Positions 28,114 through 37,085 of a DNA stretch of 64,000 nucleotides are shown here, piece by piece (position 1 is the stretch's first letter; every line of letters starts with the position of its first letter). The notes beneath the pieces were generated by a model. The model worked only from the letters and a program-made list of their open reading frames with translations, did not search any database and was not told the DNA's origin. A program made the translations under genes and the position numbers. Source of the stretch: Akkermansiaceae bacterium UBA2367 (GTDB lineage Bacteria > Verrucomicrobiota > Verrucomicrobiia > Verrucomicrobiales > DEV007); contig DDTJ01000108.1 in the NCBI GenBank assembly GCA_002344525.1, forward strand, positions 1 through 64,000. The letters are read 5' to 3'.

Positions 28114-28839
28114 ATGAAATCCCTCTTCTATTCCCTCTCCGCCCTTCTCCTCGCCGCCTCCGCCTCCGCGCAGGACGCCGCCCTCCTTGCCGCCGAGCAG
28201 GCCCGGGGCATCCTCACGGGGGGCACCGGGGTGCGCTGGACGGTGAAGGTGACGGGGAAGAAAGACGCGAAATTCACCGCCATCTCGCAGGGCGGGAAGA
28301 TCTTCGCCGAAGTCGTCGAGCCCGCCGAGGCCACCGGGCGGCGCTACCTCGCCGAGGCCAAAGGCAACATGTGGTTCTGGAAACCCGGCCTGAGCAGCCC
28401 CGTCCTCGTCTCGAAACGCCAGCGCCTCTCCGGCGACGCGGCCATCGGCGACATCGCCTCGACCAGCTACGTCGAGGGATACAAAGTGACGGGCCAGGAG
28501 GACGGCGAGGTCAAGGGCGAAGCCGCCACGATCTACACGATGGAGGCGAACTCCCTCGGCGACACCTACGCGAAGATCCGCTACTGGGTCACGAAAAAGG
28601 AGAACCTCGGCAAGAAGGCCGAATTCTACACGAAATCGGGAACCCTGATCCGCTCCTCCACGATGGAATACAACAACAAGGCGAACGGCCGCCCCTTCCT
28701 CTCGAAGATGGTCGTCTCCGACTCGGGCTCGACCATCACCCTGAGCTTCAGCGAAGTGGCCCTCGACAACTTCCCCGCGAAGCTCTTCACCCGCGAGAAC
28801 CTCGGCGGACCGAAGGCCACCACCGGCCCCCGCCGCTGA
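28114..28839 (+). CDS. Outer membrane lipoprotein-sorting protein, LolA-like
   Basis: This 241-residue periplasmic protein has a clear signal peptide (MKSLFYSLSALLLAASASAQ). The mature part is the LolA-like fold of the 'outer membrane lipoprotein-sorting' group (PF17131, Treponema TP0789 type): GKKDAKFTAISQGGKIF, MWFWKPGLSSPVLVSKRQRLSGDAAIGDIAS given here by its key element RLSGDAAIGDIAS, and GEAATIYTMEAN. Proteins of this group usually pair with FtsX-type permeases. That fits the gene 12 bp upstream. Lipid or lipoprotein cargo is inferred from family and context. Confidence 0.85.
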   Translation: MKSLFYSLSALLLAASASAQDAALLAAEQARGILTGGTGVRWTVKVTGKKDAKFTAISQGGKIFAEVVEPAEATGRRYLAEAKGNMWFWKPGLSSPVLVSKRQRLSGDAAIGDIASTSYVEGYKVTGQEDGEVKGEAATIYTMEANSLGDTYAKIRYWVTKKENLGKKAEFYTKSGTLIRSSTMEYNNKANGRPFLSKMVVSDSGSTITLSFSEVALDNFPAKLFTRENLGGPKATTGPRR

Positions 28840-28861
28840 ACGCCCGGAAGGCCGGAAAGCC

Positions 28862-30232
28862 ATGGCCTCCCCCACCTTCACCCCGGCGGAGCAGGACGAG
28901 GCCACTGCCCTCCTGCAGGAGCTCATCCGCCTCGACACCTCCAACCCGCCCGGAAACGAAGCCGCCGCCATCGCCCTGCTGGAGCGCCGCTGCCGCGAGA
29001 TCGGACTCGACACCGTCGTTGCCGGAGCCCATCCCGAGCGCCCCAATCTCGTCGCGACTTTCGCCGCCGATCCGGCCCGCCGCAGCGGGCGTCCCCTCGT
29101 CCTGAGCTGCCATGTCGATTGCGTCCCTGCCGATCCCGCGCGCTGGACCCATTCGCCCTGGTCGGGCCACCACGACGGCGTCCACCTCTGGGGGCGCGGG
29201 GCGGTCGATATGAAGGGCTTCGCCGCGATGGCCTTCGCCGTCGTCGCGAAGTTGAAGCGCGAGGCGGTCCCGATCCGCCGCGACCTCCTTTTTGTCGCCG
29301 TCTCCGACGAGGAGGCCGGCACCCGCTTCGGCTCGAAATGGCTCGTCGAGGAGCGGCCCGAACTCCTCGGCTCGCCCGAATACGTCATCAACGAGGTCGG
29401 CGGCTTCACCGTGCATCGCGACGGCCACCGCTTCCATCCCGTCCAAGTCGCGGAGAAGGGAGTCGCCTGGCTGCGCCTCGCCGTGCAGGGGCGTCCCGGC
29501 CACAGCTCCCTGCCCTCGCGAGACAACGCCGTCTCGCGCCTCGCCCGCGCCATCGACGCGCTCGCCCGCGCCCGCCTGCCTTGGCATCCCTCGGAGGAGG
29601 CCCGGCGCTTCCTCGCCGGATTCGCGAAGCCGCGCGGACCGCTCGCGGAGAAGGTCGCCGACCTCCTCGCCCATCCCCTCGCCGGCCCGATCCTCCTGCC
29701 CCTGCTCGTGCGCGAACCTTCGCGTCGCGCGTCGATCGAGGCCGTCCTGCGCAACACCGCGACCCCGACCAGCCTCGGCGGCGGAGGGAACATCAACGTC
29801 CTGCCCGGCTTCGCCTCTGTCGATATCGACGGGCGGCTCGCCCCCGGCCAGACCACCGACGATCTCGTCTTGGAACTCGAAGAGGTCATTCGTCCGGTGT
29901 TGCGCCGCGACTACGAACTCACCGTGTTGCAAGAGTCCCCGCCCGTCTCCTTCTCCACCGACACGCCGCTCTACCGCGAGATCGAGCGTTCCCTCCGCGA
30001 GGCCGATCCCGAGGGCCACACCGTGCCCGCGATCATCCCCGGTTTCACCGACAGCCGCAACTACGCCCGCCTCGGGGCGCAATGCTACGGTTTCTACCCC
30101 CTGCGACTGCCCGAAGACCTCGATTTCGCCGCCCTCTTCCACGGCGACGACGAACGCATTCCGGTCGCCGGGTTCCATTGGGGGATGGAGGTGTTGGCGG
30201 GAATGCTGAGGAACTTTTTGACCGAAAGCTGA
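28862..30232 (+). CDS. M20-family metallopeptidase
   Basis: A 456-residue amidohydrolase-type peptidase of the ArgE/DapE/ACY1/CPG2 group. The metal-binding motifs are visible: LSCHVDCVPADP near residue 79 (His of the first zinc site), GRGAVDMKGFAAMAF near 116 (bridging Asp) and VAVSDEEAGTRFGS near 143 (catalytic Glu pair). The dimerisation domain carries GRPGHSSLPSRDNAV near 213. The C-terminal metal histidine lies in FHGDDERIP near 427. It would cleave an acylated amino acid or dipeptide in the cytoplasm, as no signal peptide is seen. It follows the LolA-like gene by 22 bp and converges with the pseudokinase gene. Confidence 0.88.
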   Translation: MASPTFTPAEQDEATALLQELIRLDTSNPPGNEAAAIALLERRCREIGLDTVVAGAHPERPNLVATFAADPARRSGRPLVLSCHVDCVPADPARWTHSPWSGHHDGVHLWGRGAVDMKGFAAMAFAVVAKLKREAVPIRRDLLFVAVSDEEAGTRFGSKWLVEERPELLGSPEYVINEVGGFTVHRDGHRFHPVQVAEKGVAWLRLAVQGRPGHSSLPSRDNAVSRLARAIDALARARLPWHPSEEARRFLAGFAKPRGPLAEKVADLLAHPLAGPILLPLLVREPSRRASIEAVLRNTATPTSLGGGGNINVLPGFASVDIDGRLAPGQTTDDLVLELEEVIRPVLRRDYELTVLQESPPVSFSTDTPLYREIERSLREADPEGHTVPAIIPGFTDSRNYARLGAQCYGFYPLRLPEDLDFAALFHGDDERIPVAGFHWGMEVLAGMLRNFLTES

Positions 30233-30254
30233 CCCTCCAAACCCCTCGCAGCCC

Positions 30255-32993
30255 CTACCTCGGCACGGCGGGATCGACCCCGCGATCCAGCAGCCATCGC
30301 AAGGCCGCGCCGTGGCCCCGCGCAGAGGCAAGCCGCATCCAGCGCAGGGCCTCGGGATAGGCGGGAGGAACGCCGTAGCCTTCGGCGAGGCAGCGGCCGT
30401 AGTCGTACATGGCCCGCTCGTCGCCGAGTTCGGCGGCGCGGCGGAATTGCCCGGCGGCCAAGGCTCGGTCCGGCGGGCATCCGAGGCCGTTGGCATGGAG
30501 GACGCCGAGTTGGTAGATCGCGGGAACCCAACCCTGTTCGGCGGAACGCCGCATCGACTCGAAGGCTCCCGTGACGTCACCCGCTCCGGCGAGGACGTGG
30601 GCGAGCAATTCGCGGGTGGCGGGATGCCCGGCGTGGGCGGCCCCTTTCAAGAAATCGGCAGTCTCGGGGTCGGGAAAAGCCTTTTTCTCCACATCCCAGC
30701 TCAGCGCGGCGTAGCGGTAGCCCGATTCGGCGTCGCCTTTCCGCGCGGCTTCGAGAAACCATTCCCCAGCGCTTTTGGGCTCCCCGATGGCGAGGGCGAG
30801 GAAGCCCAAGGCGCGAGCGGCGGCGGCATCCCCTGTCTCGAAACGCTCGCGGAGCCAAGGCTCGATCTCGCGACGGCTCGTCTCGCGGTCGAGGCGCTCC
30901 AGCAGGGGAAGGAGACGCAGGGACTGGGCGCTGCCTTCGGCGAGGAGAAACTCACCAAGCTCGCTCTTGGCGGTGGTTTCGAGACCGCTGTCGTCGGGAC
31001 GGAATTCCGGCAGGGCGAAGACCGGATCGGCGGAGGCGCGGTAGGGGCCGAGTTGGCGGTTCCATTCAGCGAGTCCGTAGCCGACCGCCGCTGACAGGAC
31101 GGTGGCGGAGAGAACGATCCGTAGCCATGGGAAGGCGGCCCGGCGACCGGGAAGCTCGACGGCGGGGGCAGGGATTTCCTCCTGCTCCACTCCGCCTGTT
31201 TCGGCGGGTTCCGTCGCCTCGTCTGCTGCGACGGCATCGACCGGAGCATCCAGCGTTTCGCTTTCCGCCTCCTTCGCGAAATCGATCTCTCCCTCGTAGA
31301 GCAACTCCGCGACAGCCGCCTCGGCGGAGGCTTCCTCGGGCGGAACCACGCCGTCGGTCGCGTTCTCGTCCAGCGCTTCCTCCGCCGGAAGGGAGGCGAA
31401 GAGGCGGAAGAAATTCGAGTCCACCTCCTCCGGGGCGTCGCGGAGGCGCATGCGGCATTCCTCGAAGCGGGCGGCGAGCGTGGCGGGCAGGAGGGGATGC
31501 GTGGCCTCGTGATTCCAGCGGAACTCCGTCCCGGTCACGGCCCGCCAGAGGATGGGCAGGGCGATGGCGGATCGCCGCGCGTCCTCGAAGGGCTTTCCGG
31601 GAAGGCGCGAGCAATCCCGCGCCTTCGAGGGGAGATCGACCCCGGCCATGAGGGTGTCGAAAGTCTGGTGGAGGCGGAATTTCAAAGGCAGCTCGGACCA
31701 TGCCTCGCCCCCCTTCCGCTCGACGAAGCCGGCGGAACCGTCGAGAGAGCGGGTTCCGGTGAGGAGAAAGACGTTCTCCGGCGGCAGCCACCAGACGGCA
31801 CGGGCGCCGACGCGTCCCTCCAAGGCGTCAAGGGCGGAGTCGATCCGGCTCCCGAGCACGGCGGCGCTTTCGACATCGAGCGGCCCCGTCCGGTCGAGAA
31901 GGGTCGCGAGATCGACGCCTTCGACCTGCTCCTCCCCGACGAGAGTGACGGAGGCGAGATCCTCGATGGAATGGACTTGGAGCTGGTGGACTTTGCCGCG
32001 CCCCGGTCGCCGCGTCGCGTCGTGGTGCTGCTCCAGCCAGCCCTCGCGCGGGAGCGAGACCGGACCCGGCAGCAGTTGGAGCTTCGCGGCGACGCCCCGC
32101 AGCCGGGCGGGAATGGCGTAAGCCCCCTCACCGGGCTCGGGCGTTTCGGGGAGATTCTGCTCGGCTTCGGGCGAGATTTCCAGTTCGTGGTGGAACCATT
32201 CGCGCAGGGGCATCCTCGGCAGAGGCGCGGGTTCGCCATCCGCGCCATCGTCCTCTCCGCCTCCGCCGCAGCGCAGGGCCTCGCGGAGGATCTCCAAGGC
32301 GTCGGGCCTTTCCTCGTCCAAGGCGGCGAGAACGGCTTCGCGGATCGTGGACGGCAATTCGTCGAAATTCCTCGGCAACGTATCGCGGCGGAAATGCCGG
32401 ACCGGGACTCCGCTGACGAGGCTGCAAAAGACTTGGGCGAGGCTCCATTCGAGGCGGTGCCCGCCAGTCGCCGCTCCGGGACGGGACCAGCCTTGGAATT
32501 CGGAGAACACGAGCCGGACGCTCCCTTGCCGATCCCGTACGACCTCGAAATTCAGCGTCGCGAGTCCCGCGACCGAGGACGGGAGCCGCGTCATCGACCC
32601 GAAGAGATCGAGGAAGCCGAGGATCCAGCGCGAGGCGGTCGCGACGGGAACCTTCCCGGCCCGCTCCAGATAGGCGGGGAGCGGCTCGCCGTCGAGCATC
32701 GCGTCGGCGTAGAACAACTCCTCGCCGTCGCGCCCCCACGAAAGCAGCCGCGCGACCGACCCGGAATCGATCCCGGAGGCGAGACGCATCTCCTCCTCGA
32801 AAGCGGCGAGCTTTCCCGGCCATACCGCCGCCCCCTCGTAGATGCGCAGCCGCGCCAGCCCCCACCGCTCGCAGTCGAGGGCGAGGAGGACCTTCTCGTC
32901 CGGCCCCGACGCGGGCAGCTTCACGACATTGCCCGCCGCGTCGCGGACGAAGCGGTATTGGGCGAATTCGGCGTTGGGCGGGAAGCGGTTCAT
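30255..32993 (-). CDS. Tandem pseudokinase, single TM and Sel1-repeat protein
   Basis: No named family covers this 912-residue protein. Residues 15-250 resemble a Ser/Thr kinase fold lacking catalytic residues: an N-lobe-like part, then the hinge/helix segment AMLDGEPLPAYLERAGKVPV. A second kinase-like unit runs from about 300 to 580; VEGVDLATLLDRTGPLDVES corresponds to the hinge region, and WWLPPENVFLLTG near 400 sits where HRDLKPENIL is expected, with the catalytic Asp missing. An acidic linker leads to a transmembrane helix near 623-645 (LRIVLSATVLSAAVGYGL). The C-terminal 200 residues hold Sel1-like repeats (AIYQLGVLHANGLGCPPD, AMYDYGRCLAEGYGVPP). Orientation is probably kinase-like part inside, Sel1 outside. 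A scaffold or sensor role is inferred. Confidence 0.75.
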   Translation of the reverse strand: MNRFPPNAEFAQYRFVRDAAGNVVKLPASGPDEKVLLALDCERWGLARLRIYEGAAVWPGKLAAFEEEMRLASGIDSGSVARLLSWGRDGEELFYADAMLDGEPLPAYLERAGKVPVATASRWILGFLDLFGSMTRLPSSVAGLATLNFEVVRDRQGSVRLVFSEFQGWSRPGAATGGHRLEWSLAQVFCSLVSGVPVRHFRRDTLPRNFDELPSTIREAVLAALDEERPDALEILREALRCGGGGEDDGADGEPAPLPRMPLREWFHHELEISPEAEQNLPETPEPGEGAYAIPARLRGVAAKLQLLPGPVSLPREGWLEQHHDATRRPGRGKVHQLQVHSIEDLASVTLVGEEQVEGVDLATLLDRTGPLDVESAAVLGSRIDSALDALEGRVGARAVWWLPPENVFLLTGTRSLDGSAGFVERKGGEAWSELPLKFRLHQTFDTLMAGVDLPSKARDCSRLPGKPFEDARRSAIALPILWRAVTGTEFRWNHEATHPLLPATLAARFEECRMRLRDAPEEVDSNFFRLFASLPAEEALDENATDGVVPPEEASAEAAVAELLYEGEIDFAKEAESETLDAPVDAVAADEATEPAETGGVEQEEIPAPAVELPGRRAAFPWLRIVLSATVLSAAVGYGLAEWNRQLGPYRASADPVFALPEFRPDDSGLETTAKSELGEFLLAEGSAQSLRLLPLLERLDRETSRREIEPWLRERFETGDAAAARALGFLALAIGEPKSAGEWFLEAARKGDAESGYRYAALSWDVEKKAFPDPETADFLKGAAHAGHPATRELLAHVLAGAGDVTGAFESMRRSAEQGWVPAIYQLGVLHANGLGCPPDRALAAGQFRRAAELGDERAMYDYGRCLAEGYGVPPAYPEALRWMRLASARGHGAALRWLLDRGVDPAVPR

Positions 32994-33080
32994 GGTTTCC
33001 CCTCAATCAGCGCTTGAGCGGGCCGGGGGGAAGGTAGATGTTTCCGGGCGCGAAGTCATTCCCAAAACCGCGCCTATCCC

Positions 33081-33680
33081 ATGGCGGAACCCAGAAAACA
33101 CCACCTCCACCGCAAGACCGCCGAGACCGACATCCGGCTCGGGCTGGTCGTCGACGGCATCGGCACGTCCACGATCAATACCGGAGTGCCCTTCTTCGAC
33201 CACATGCTGACGCTCTTCGCGAAGCACGGCCGCTTCGATCTCGTCGTCGAGGCGAAAGGCGACACCGAGATCGACTACCACCACACCGTGGAGGACACTG
33301 GAATCGTCCTCGGCCAAGCCCTCCGCGAGGCGCTCGGGGAGAAGCGCGGCATCTTCCGCTACGGCTCTGGCCACTTCCCCATGGACGAGACCCTCGTGCG
33401 CGTCGCCCTCGATGTCAGTGGGCGCCCCTTCCTCGACTACCGCGCCCCGGAGGGCGTGCCGCACGTCGGCGAGAAGTTCAATTTCACCCTCGTCGAGGAG
33501 TTCCTGCGCGCCTTCGCCTTCAACGCCTTGATCAACCTGCACGTCGAGATCCTCTACGGCCGCGACCCGCACCACATGGCGGAGGCGGTCTTCAAAGGGC
33601 TCGCCCGCAGCCTCGACGAGGCCACCCGCGTCGACGAGCGCATCGCCGACATCGTCCCCAGCACGAAGGAAGTGCTGTGA
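33081..33680 (+). CDS. hisB: Imidazoleglycerol-phosphate dehydratase
   Basis: HisB carries out the sixth step of histidine synthesis, converting imidazole glycerol phosphate to imidazole acetol phosphate. The 199-residue monofunctional form is present, without the phosphatase domain of E. coli HisB. The two metal-binding signatures are clear: FFDHMLTLFAKHGRFDL near residue 38 and DYHHTVEDTGIVLGQAL near 69, and the second HH-containing segment LINLHVEILYGRDPHHMAEA near 149. The ATG at 33081 begins just before the conserved N-terminus. hisH overlaps or follows within 30 bp, forming a two-gene histidine operon; the remaining his genes are elsewhere. Confidence 0.97.
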   Translation: MAEPRKHHLHRKTAETDIRLGLVVDGIGTSTINTGVPFFDHMLTLFAKHGRFDLVVEAKGDTEIDYHHTVEDTGIVLGQALREALGEKRGIFRYGSGHFPMDETLVRVALDVSGRPFLDYRAPEGVPHVGEKFNFTLVEEFLRAFAFNALINLHVEILYGRDPHHMAEAVFKGLARSLDEATRVDERIADIVPSTKEVL

Positions 33681-33709
33681 GCGCGCGCCCCCAGGAATCC
33701 CCGCAAGGC

Positions 33710-34333
33710 ATGTCCACCCGCATCGGCGTCATCGACTACGGAGGCGGCAACCTCCGCAACGTTCTCAACGTGCTGAAACACCTCGGGCACGAAGGCCTCC
33801 TCGTCTCCTCGCCGGGCGATCTCGACGGCCTCGACCGCCTCGTCTTCCCCGGCGTCGGCTCCTTCGGCGACTGCGTGGCCGAGCTAGACCGCCGCGACCT
33901 GCGCGCGCCGCTCGTGGATTGGGTCGCGGCGGACCAGCCCTACTTCGGCATCTGTCTCGGCTATCAGGTGCTCTTCGAGCGCTCCTCGGAGTCGCCCGGA
34001 GCGAAGGGCCTCGGCGTCTTCGGCGGCGAGGTCGTGAAGTTCCCCGAGGACCGCGGCCTCAAAATCCCTCACATGGGCTGGAACCAGGTCGAGCCTGCGG
34101 ATCGTGATTTCCACGTCTGGGAGGGCTCGCCCGATCCGCTCTACCTCTATTTCGTCCACTCCTATTTCCCCGTTCCGGAGGACGCCTCGCTCGTCGCCTC
34201 GACCACGGAATACGGGGTGCGCTTCGCGTCGAGCATCCAAAAAGGAAACACCTTCGCGGGTCAGTTCCACCCCGAGCGAAGCCAGGAGGCGGGGCTGCAA
34301 CTGATGCGGAATTTCTTGGCCGCGAAGGAGTGA
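33710..34333 (+). CDS. hisH: Imidazole glycerol phosphate synthase glutaminase subunit
   Basis: HisH supplies ammonia from glutamine to HisF in the fifth step of histidine synthesis. The 207-residue class I amidotransferase opens IGVIDYGGGNLRNVLNVL. It has the nucleophile elbow FGICLGYQVLFE near residue 82 and the His/Glu pair in AGQFHPERSQEAG near 184-190. ATG 33710 is chosen because it starts directly before the conserved strand. A GTG at 33677 overlaps the hisB stop (GTGA) in the same frame and would give 11 more residues, which would mean direct coupling. hisF and hisA are not in the window. Confidence 0.95.
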   Translation: MSTRIGVIDYGGGNLRNVLNVLKHLGHEGLLVSSPGDLDGLDRLVFPGVGSFGDCVAELDRRDLRAPLVDWVAADQPYFGICLGYQVLFERSSESPGAKGLGVFGGEVVKFPEDRGLKIPHMGWNQVEPADRDFHVWEGSPDPLYLYFVHSYFPVPEDASLVASTTEYGVRFASSIQKGNTFAGQFHPERSQEAGLQLMRNFLAAKE

Positions 34334-34362
34334 GCTGCCTGCGGTTTGCGGCCCACCGGAAA

Positions 34363-35460
34363 TCACCCCGCCACGCGCATCGGCATGATGACGTAGAGGA
34401 AGGGCTCGTCGATCTTGATGACGCCGGGGCTGCTCTCGTCGATGAGATCGATGAAGACCTCGTCCTGGTCGAGGTTGCGCAACGGGGCCATGACGAACTC
34501 GGGATTGAAGGCGACGACGAGGCGCGGCCCGTCGTAGCGCACGTCGATGGACTCCTCGGCCTCGCCGATCTCGGGCGAGTTCGCGGAGATGGCGAGCCGG
34601 TTGTCGTCAAAGGCGAACTTGATCGAGTTCGTCTTCTCGTTCACGAGGAGGCTGACCCGGCGCACCGCGCCCAGCAGCACCTCGCGCTCGACGGTGACGC
34701 GGTGGTTCGCCTGGCTCGGGATGACCTGGCGGAAATTGGGGTAGTTCCCCTCGATCAGCTTCGTGACGAGGAGGCTGCCGTTCAACTCGAAGCTCGCCTG
34801 GTTGTCGGAGATCGCCACTTTCAGCTCCCCGGACACGTCGAGGAGACGTTGCAGTTCGTTGACTGCCTTCGTCGGGATGATGACCCCGGTCTCGTTTCCG
34901 GCGGGGAATTCCAGATCCTGCTCGACCATGGCGAGACGCCGCCCGTCCGTCGCGACGAGAGTCAGCATGCCCTCGCCGATGAGACAGTTCACCCCGTTGA
35001 GGACGTAGCGAGTCTCGTCCGTCGAGATCGCATAGCTCGTCTTGCGCAAGGCGTCGCGGAGGAGCTTCTGGTCGATGGTGAACTCCTTCGCCTCGCCGAA
35101 CTCTCCGATCGCGGGAAACTCGGAGGCGGGCAGACCGAGGATTTTGAAGAAGCTCGGGCCGCTCCGCACGGTGGCGGCGTTGTCGGCGTTCACCTCGAAA
35201 TCGATGTCGGCGGCGGGCAGTTCACGCACGATCCCGGCGAGGCGGCGGGCCGGCAGGGTCGTCGCACCAGGCTTGGCCACTTTCGCGGGAATCCGCTTCG
35301 TGATCGTGACGTCGAGGTCGGTGGTGGAGAGTTCAAGACCCAACTCGTCCGCCTGGATCAGCACGTTCGAGAGGATGGGAAGGGTCGTCCGGGTGCTGAC
35401 GACGTGCTGGACCTGGTTGAGACCGTCCTGGAAAACCTCTTTTTCAATCTGAAATTTCAT
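34363..35460 (-). CDS. dnaN: DNA polymerase III beta sliding clamp
   Basis: The 365-residue beta clamp holds DNA polymerase on DNA. It shows the three-domain clamp pattern, starting MKFQIEKEVFQDGLNQVQHVVSTRTTLPILSNVLI, abbreviated here to its core TTLPILSNVLI, with VATDGRRLAMVE in domain 2 and the C-terminal MPMR tail that ends domain 3 near the hydrophobic peptide-binding pocket. Length is normal. It follows dnaA on the same strand after 77 bp, the classic dnaA-dnaN order that usually flags the replication origin region. It converges with hisH. Confidence 0.97.
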   Translation of the reverse strand: MKFQIEKEVFQDGLNQVQHVVSTRTTLPILSNVLIQADELGLELSTTDLDVTITKRIPAKVAKPGATTLPARRLAGIVRELPAADIDFEVNADNAATVRSGPSFFKILGLPASEFPAIGEFGEAKEFTIDQKLLRDALRKTSYAISTDETRYVLNGVNCLIGEGMLTLVATDGRRLAMVEQDLEFPAGNETGVIIPTKAVNELQRLLDVSGELKVAISDNQASFELNGSLLVTKLIEGNYPNFRQVIPSQANHRVTVEREVLLGAVRRVSLLVNEKTNSIKFAFDDNRLAISANSPEIGEAEESIDVRYDGPRLVVAFNPEFVMAPLRNLDQDEVFIDLIDESSPGVIKIDEPFLYVIMPMRVAG

Positions 35461-35503
35461 TGCTTCCGAATGTTCCAGTGTGGACCGGACGCCCCGCCCT
35501 GTC

Positions 35504-35543
35504 TAGCCAAAGTTCAATCTGGCTCGATAGCCAAAGTTCAATC
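35504..35543. repeat. Tandem 16-bp direct repeat, 24-bp period
   Basis: TAGCCAAAGTTCAATC occurs at 35504-35519 and again at 35528-35543. The second copy overlaps the dnaA stop codon, and the first is in the dnaA-dnaN spacer. It may be a recent tandem duplication. Confidence 0.8.
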
Positions 35544-37085
35544 GAACTCGACCTCCAAGGCGCGACGCCCGACGCCGAGCCGCGAGTTCCCCCGGTGCCC
35601 GGTAGCTCGGCCCCGGCGCGTCGGCTCCGCCGGAGAGGCGCAACGCACGAGGCGGCGCTTGATCAACTCGACCGAGCTTTTGAAGGCGGCCGAATCCTCG
35701 CAGCGCTTTTTGATCTTCTTCACCGCGTAGATCACCGTGCCGTGGTCCTTCCCGAAGGCGGAGGCGACTTCGACCAGCGACAGGTCCGTGAGGGTGCGGA
35801 CGAGGAACATCGCCAGTTGGCGGGCCTCGGCGACGCGGGCGGTGCGCTTCCTCCCGTCGATGACGTGGACTTCGAGGTCGTAGTGCTCGGCCACGGTGCG
35901 CTTGATCTCCTCGACCCCGACCTGGCGGGTCTCCTCGGGATCGCAGATGTCGGCCACGGCCTCGGCGATGTGCTCGGGGGTGACCGGCTCGTCGCTCATC
36001 GTCGCTGCCATGGCCACGCGGATGAGGGCGCCCTCCAGCACGCGCACGTTCCCCCGCACCCGCTCGACGATGCGGTCGATCATCTCGTCGGTCACCTGGG
36101 GCAGGTTCCAGTCGTCGCGCTTCCGCCGCAGGATCGCGGCGCGGGTCTCCAGACCGGGGCGGTGGATCTCGACCCCGAGCCCCCACTGGAAGCGCGAGAC
36201 GAGCCGCTCCTCCAGTTCGGCGATCTCCGAGGCGGGGCAGTCGCTCGCCAGCACGATCTGTTTCCGCGTGTCGGCGAGGCGGTTGAAGGTGTGGAAGAAC
36301 TCGCGCTGCAAGCCGTCCTTCCCGCCGAGGAACTGCACGTCGTCGAGCAGGAGGAGATCGGCCTCACGGTAGCGCTTGCGGAAGGCCACCAGCGCGTTCT
36401 TCTGGATCGCCGCGATGTAGTCGTTCGCGAATTGCTCGGCGGTGACGTAGAGGATCTTCGATTTCGGCCGCTGCCGCAGCGACTCCCAACCGATCCCGTG
36501 GAGGAGGTGCGTCTTCCCGAGACCGCTCGCGGAATGGAAGAAGAGCGGCTGGTAGGTCTTGCCGGGCTGGTCGGCGACGGCGCGGGCGGCGGCCCAGGCC
36601 AGCTCGCTGTTCTCTCCGGGGACGAAATTCTCGAAGCGGTAGATCTCGACGAGCCCGGCAGAGAGTCCGCGCTCAAGCAGCTTCTCCTCGCTGACCCTCT
36701 CGACGAGAACGCGGGGGACGAGACGGGTGGCGCCTTCTTCGCGGCTGTCGGTCTCCTCCGCAGGGTCCTCGGCGACCTCCTTCTCGGACCCGGCGGACTC
36801 ATCCACGAGGAAGCGGATGCGTCCGCAGCCGCCGAGATGCTTCTCGAAAGCGGAAAGTAAATGATTTTTAAAATTCTCCTCGACCCAGATCGCATACATC
36901 GTCCCCGGAGCCATCAGCACGACCTCCTCGGAGGAGGCCGAAACGAGTTGGAAGTCGGAGAACCAGAAGTCGCAGGTCTTGTCGCCAAGCGAGCTTCGCA
37001 GCTCCTGCACGACATTGGACCAAAGAGGGTTGTGCGGTGGATCGTAGAGTGTTTTGTCAGGGTCGGGCGGGGAGTGGCGGTGCAT
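35538..37085 (-). CDS. dnaA: Chromosomal replication initiator DnaA
   Basis: DnaA unwinds the origin. Domain I covers residues 1-90 (LWSNVVQELRSSLGDKTCDFWF). After an acidic linker, the AAA+ domain begins near 180 with Walker A SASGLGKTHLLHGIG, Walker B LLLDDVQFLGGKDG and sensor residues in RLVSRFQWGLGVEI. Domain IV ends with the DnaA signature FGKDHGTVIYAVKKI near 455. The last 35 residues (VRCASPAEPTRRGRATGHRG and on) are a non-conserved arginine-rich extension, partly encoded by a duplicated 16-bp repeat, so the stop may have shifted. The first glycine of the P-loop consensus is replaced (SASG for GGVG). ATG 37085 is the clear start. Confidence 0.96.
   Translation of the reverse strand: MHRHSPPDPDKTLYDPPHNPLWSNVVQELRSSLGDKTCDFWFSDFQLVSASSEEVVLMAPGTMYAIWVEENFKNHLLSAFEKHLGGCGRIRFLVDESAGSEKEVAEDPAEETDSREEGATRLVPRVLVERVSEEKLLERGLSAGLVEIYRFENFVPGENSELAWAAARAVADQPGKTYQPLFFHSASGLGKTHLLHGIGWESLRQRPKSKILYVTAEQFANDYIAAIQKNALVAFRKRYREADLLLLDDVQFLGGKDGLQREFFHTFNRLADTRKQIVLASDCPASEIAELEERLVSRFQWGLGVEIHRPGLETRAAILRRKRDDWNLPQVTDEMIDRIVERVRGNVRVLEGALIRVAMAATMSDEPVTPEHIAEAVADICDPEETRQVGVEEIKRTVAEHYDLEVHVIDGRKRTARVAEARQLAMFLVRTLTDLSLVEVASAFGKDHGTVIYAVKKIKKRCEDSAAFKSSVELIKRRLVRCASPAEPTRRGRATGHRGNSRLGVGRRALEVEFD

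Noticed and set aside
33038..33709. Extension of the hisH frame upstream through hisB
   Set aside because: The extension is arginine/proline-rich and overlaps the conserved hisB gene completely; hisH homology begins at 33710.
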